DNA of 64,000 nucleotides from Pseudovibrio ascidiaceicola (GTDB lineage Bacteria; Pseudomonadota; Alphaproteobacteria; Rhizobiales; Stappiaceae): NCBI RefSeq assembly GCF_900114245.1, contig NZ_FOSK01000014.1, positions 62,001 to 126,000 of the forward strand, read 5' to 3'. Shown piece by piece: positions 62,947 to 64,000 of this stretch (position 1 is its first letter; each line of letters starts with the position of its first letter). The notes under the pieces were generated by a model. It saw only the letters and a program-made list of their open reading frames with translations, ran no database searches and was not told where the DNA came from. The position numbers and the translations under genes were made by a program.

Positions 62947-62960
62947 CTAAAGGCCGCATT
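62932..62960 (-). terminator. Terminator overlapping the end of soxG
   Basis: Read leftwards, AATGCGGCC, a 5-nt loop TTTAG, GGCCGCATT, then a run of seven T. The last soxG codons form the first arm and its TAG stop lies in the loop, so the hairpin is inside the coding end. Confidence 0.9.
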
Positions 62961-63459
62961 CAAACTCCGCAACAGCGACTGTCAACAGCCCCATCACATG
63001 GGGCACAAACGATCGCCAGACATCCAGTCGAAACTGGTTATTGTCTTCCCGTGTCAGGATCACTTGCACACTATCAAAAATGGTCCGCACTCCACGACCA
63101 CTCTTCAACACAGCAAGGTCTCGTGGACAGGACGTCGTGAGCAACTCCTCAGCTTCAGGTCCTGAAATCCTGATGCTGACTTCCCGACTGGAAATATCCG
63201 TCAGACTATGAACTGCATCTGGATAGATCGCTGCAAAAGATCTTTCGATAGCTGACCGCTCTTCCATCAGGCAGGTCAACATCCACTCATCCGGCCCCAA
63301 TTTGAGCACGGACCGGTTTCCGGATTGAGCGGTCTCACTGATGGATGAGGGCAGCTCAAATCCGAGTGCTTTTGACATAGCAACGGTGTTTTCACGCTTA
63401 CAACGCAAACTAAAACGGCCCATTTGCGGCAGAGTTTCAACTGTACTATTGAAAGCCAT
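62947..63459 (-). CDS. soxG: Sarcosine oxidase gamma subunit
   Basis: 170 aa from ATG 63459, with GGGAG eight bases upstream; a longer frame to 63558 overlaps soxA and is rejected. The sequence fits the small GcvT-related gamma subunit: LGPDEWMLTC, SLTDISSREVSIRISGPEAE, LLTTSCPRDL, FRLDVWRSFVPHVMGLL. With the alpha, beta and delta subunits it forms the heterotetrameric enzyme that oxidises sarcosine to glycine. It follows soxA by 13 bases. Its TAG stop lies in the loop of its own terminator. Confidence 0.88.
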   Translation of the reverse strand: MAFNSTVETLPQMGRFSLRCKRENTVAMSKALGFELPSSISETAQSGNRSVLKLGPDEWMLTCLMEERSAIERSFAAIYPDAVHSLTDISSREVSIRISGPEAEELLTTSCPRDLAVLKSGRGVRTIFDSVQVILTREDNNQFRLDVWRSFVPHVMGLLTVAVAEFECGL

Positions 63460-63472
63460 TTGTGCCACTCCC

Positions 63473-64000
63473 TTACATCTTAATCCGGTCACCATCAGGG
63501 TCGTAAAACACGGTCCCGCTGATGGTTGCACGATGGGTTTGACCTGGCATTGGAACATCTATTGAGGTGCTATTCCGCTCGAAACCGCCTTCAATCAAGG
63601 CCATAGCAATGGAACGCCCCAATGCTTCACTCCAGTAGGAAGACGTCACATGTCCCAACATCTTAGCGGGAATAGCTGTATCGCCTGTCTCAACAATCTG
63701 CGCGCCTTCCTCCAGCACAACACTCGGATCTTCCGTCAAAAGACCAACCAGTTGCTTTCGGTTCGGCAACAGCATGTCAGGACGCGTCAAAGACCGCTTG
63801 CCAACAAAGTCAGGCTTCTTCTTGCCAATGGCCCAGGTCAGTCCGGCATCTGCTGGCGTGACAGTACCATCGGTGTCTTGCCCAACAATGATAAAGCCTT
63901 TTTCTGCCCGTAAAACATGCATGGTTTCAGTGCCATAGACACACATGTCATACTTTTTGCCTTCCTGATAAAGGATCTCCCAAAGCGCTCGCCCATGCTC
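63473..64000 (-). CDS. soxA: Sarcosine oxidase alpha subunit, C-terminal fragment
   Basis: The last 175 codons; the frame stays open to the right edge, so the start is outside the window. The sequence VYGTETMHVLRAEKGFIIVG, then DTDGTVTPADAGLTWAI, is characteristic of the folate-binding C-terminal domain of SoxA. It would bind tetrahydrofolate and capture the sarcosine methyl carbon. soxB and soxD are expected further to the right. It is the third demethylation step after gbcAB and the dimethylglycine dehydrogenase-like enzyme. Confidence 0.92.
   Translation of the reverse strand, partial: EHGRALWEILYQEGKKYDMCVYGTETMHVLRAEKGFIIVGQDTDGTVTPADAGLTWAIGKKKPDFVGKRSLTRPDMLLPNRKQLVGLLTEDPSVVLEEGAQIVETGDTAIPAKMLGHVTSSYWSEALGRSIAMALIEGGFERNSTSIDVPMPGQTHRATISGTVFYDPDGDRIKM

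Noticed and set aside
1-64000. Search for tRNA, rRNA, insertion sequences, phage genes or integrases
   Set aside because: None were recognised by eye; no terminal repeats or transposase motifs were seen, although a dedicated tRNA scan was not possible.

Overview
The window reads as chromosome (or large replicon) of a marine heterotrophic alphaproteobacterium, most like a Pseudovibrio/Stappiaceae or Rhodobacterales-type genome. This is an inference from gene content and protein style: two TRAP transporters, two BCCT carriers, a methanethiol oxidase cluster, a DMSP-type cluster and a glycine betaine demethylation cluster. No rRNA, tRNA, CRISPR, integrase or transposase genes were found. Most genes sit in short operons beside their own regulator.

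Layout. (1) 1-4.5 kb: the N-terminal end of a CaiB-type CoA transferase, a LysR regulator, a BCCT carrier and an iron-type alcohol dehydrogenase, a set that matches the dddD/dddR/dddT/dddB arrangement for DMSP catabolism. (2) 4.6-15.5 kb: a LacI regulator and a GH38-like DUF5054 protein face a seven-gene carbohydrate operon (binding protein, two permeases, ATPase, PHP hydrolase, IolE-like isomerase, Gfo/Idh/MocA oxidoreductase). Two identical 14-bp operators lie in the divergent promoter region. (3) 15.6-21.1 kb: a solitary gene for a giant (about 1,736 aa) acidic helical repeat protein with no recognised family, preceded by six CAACGCA copies. (4) 21.1-25.2 kb: iclR-mtoX-SCO-mauG, the methanethiol oxidase unit. 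(5) 25.4-27.5 kb: a double thioredoxin-fold protein and an unknown helical protein. (6) 27.7-38.2 kb: an exopolysaccharide locus (Wzz/BY-kinase, outer-membrane barrel, initiating sugar transferase, GT4, Wza-like lipoprotein, flippase, TupA-like ATP-grasp, EpsG-like polymerase) around an AT-rich 950-bp region without genes. (7) 38.6-45.2 kb: M20 amidohydrolase, LysR, TRAP transporter, alanine-racemase-fold enzyme. (8) 45.3-52.9 kb: CtlX and ornithine cyclodeaminase with an Lrp regulator, then a LysR and a second TRAP transporter with a ureohydrolase. (9) 53-64 kb: glycine betaine to glycine (gbcA, gbcB, a GcvT-fused dimethylglycine dehydrogenase-like enzyme, purU, soxG, soxA partial, a BCCT carrier and a GbdR-like regulator).

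How they fit together. The common theme is uptake and stripping of marine osmolytes and nitrogen compounds: DMSP and its product methanethiol, glycine betaine and guanidino or ureido amino acids, plus one unidentified carbohydrate. Folate recycling (PurU) accompanies the demethylating flavoenzymes. CtlX and ornithine cyclodeaminase would pass citrulline to proline.

Most likely to be new: the giant repeat protein with its upstream repeat cluster, and the LacI-controlled carbohydrate operon whose substrate cannot be read from the sequence.
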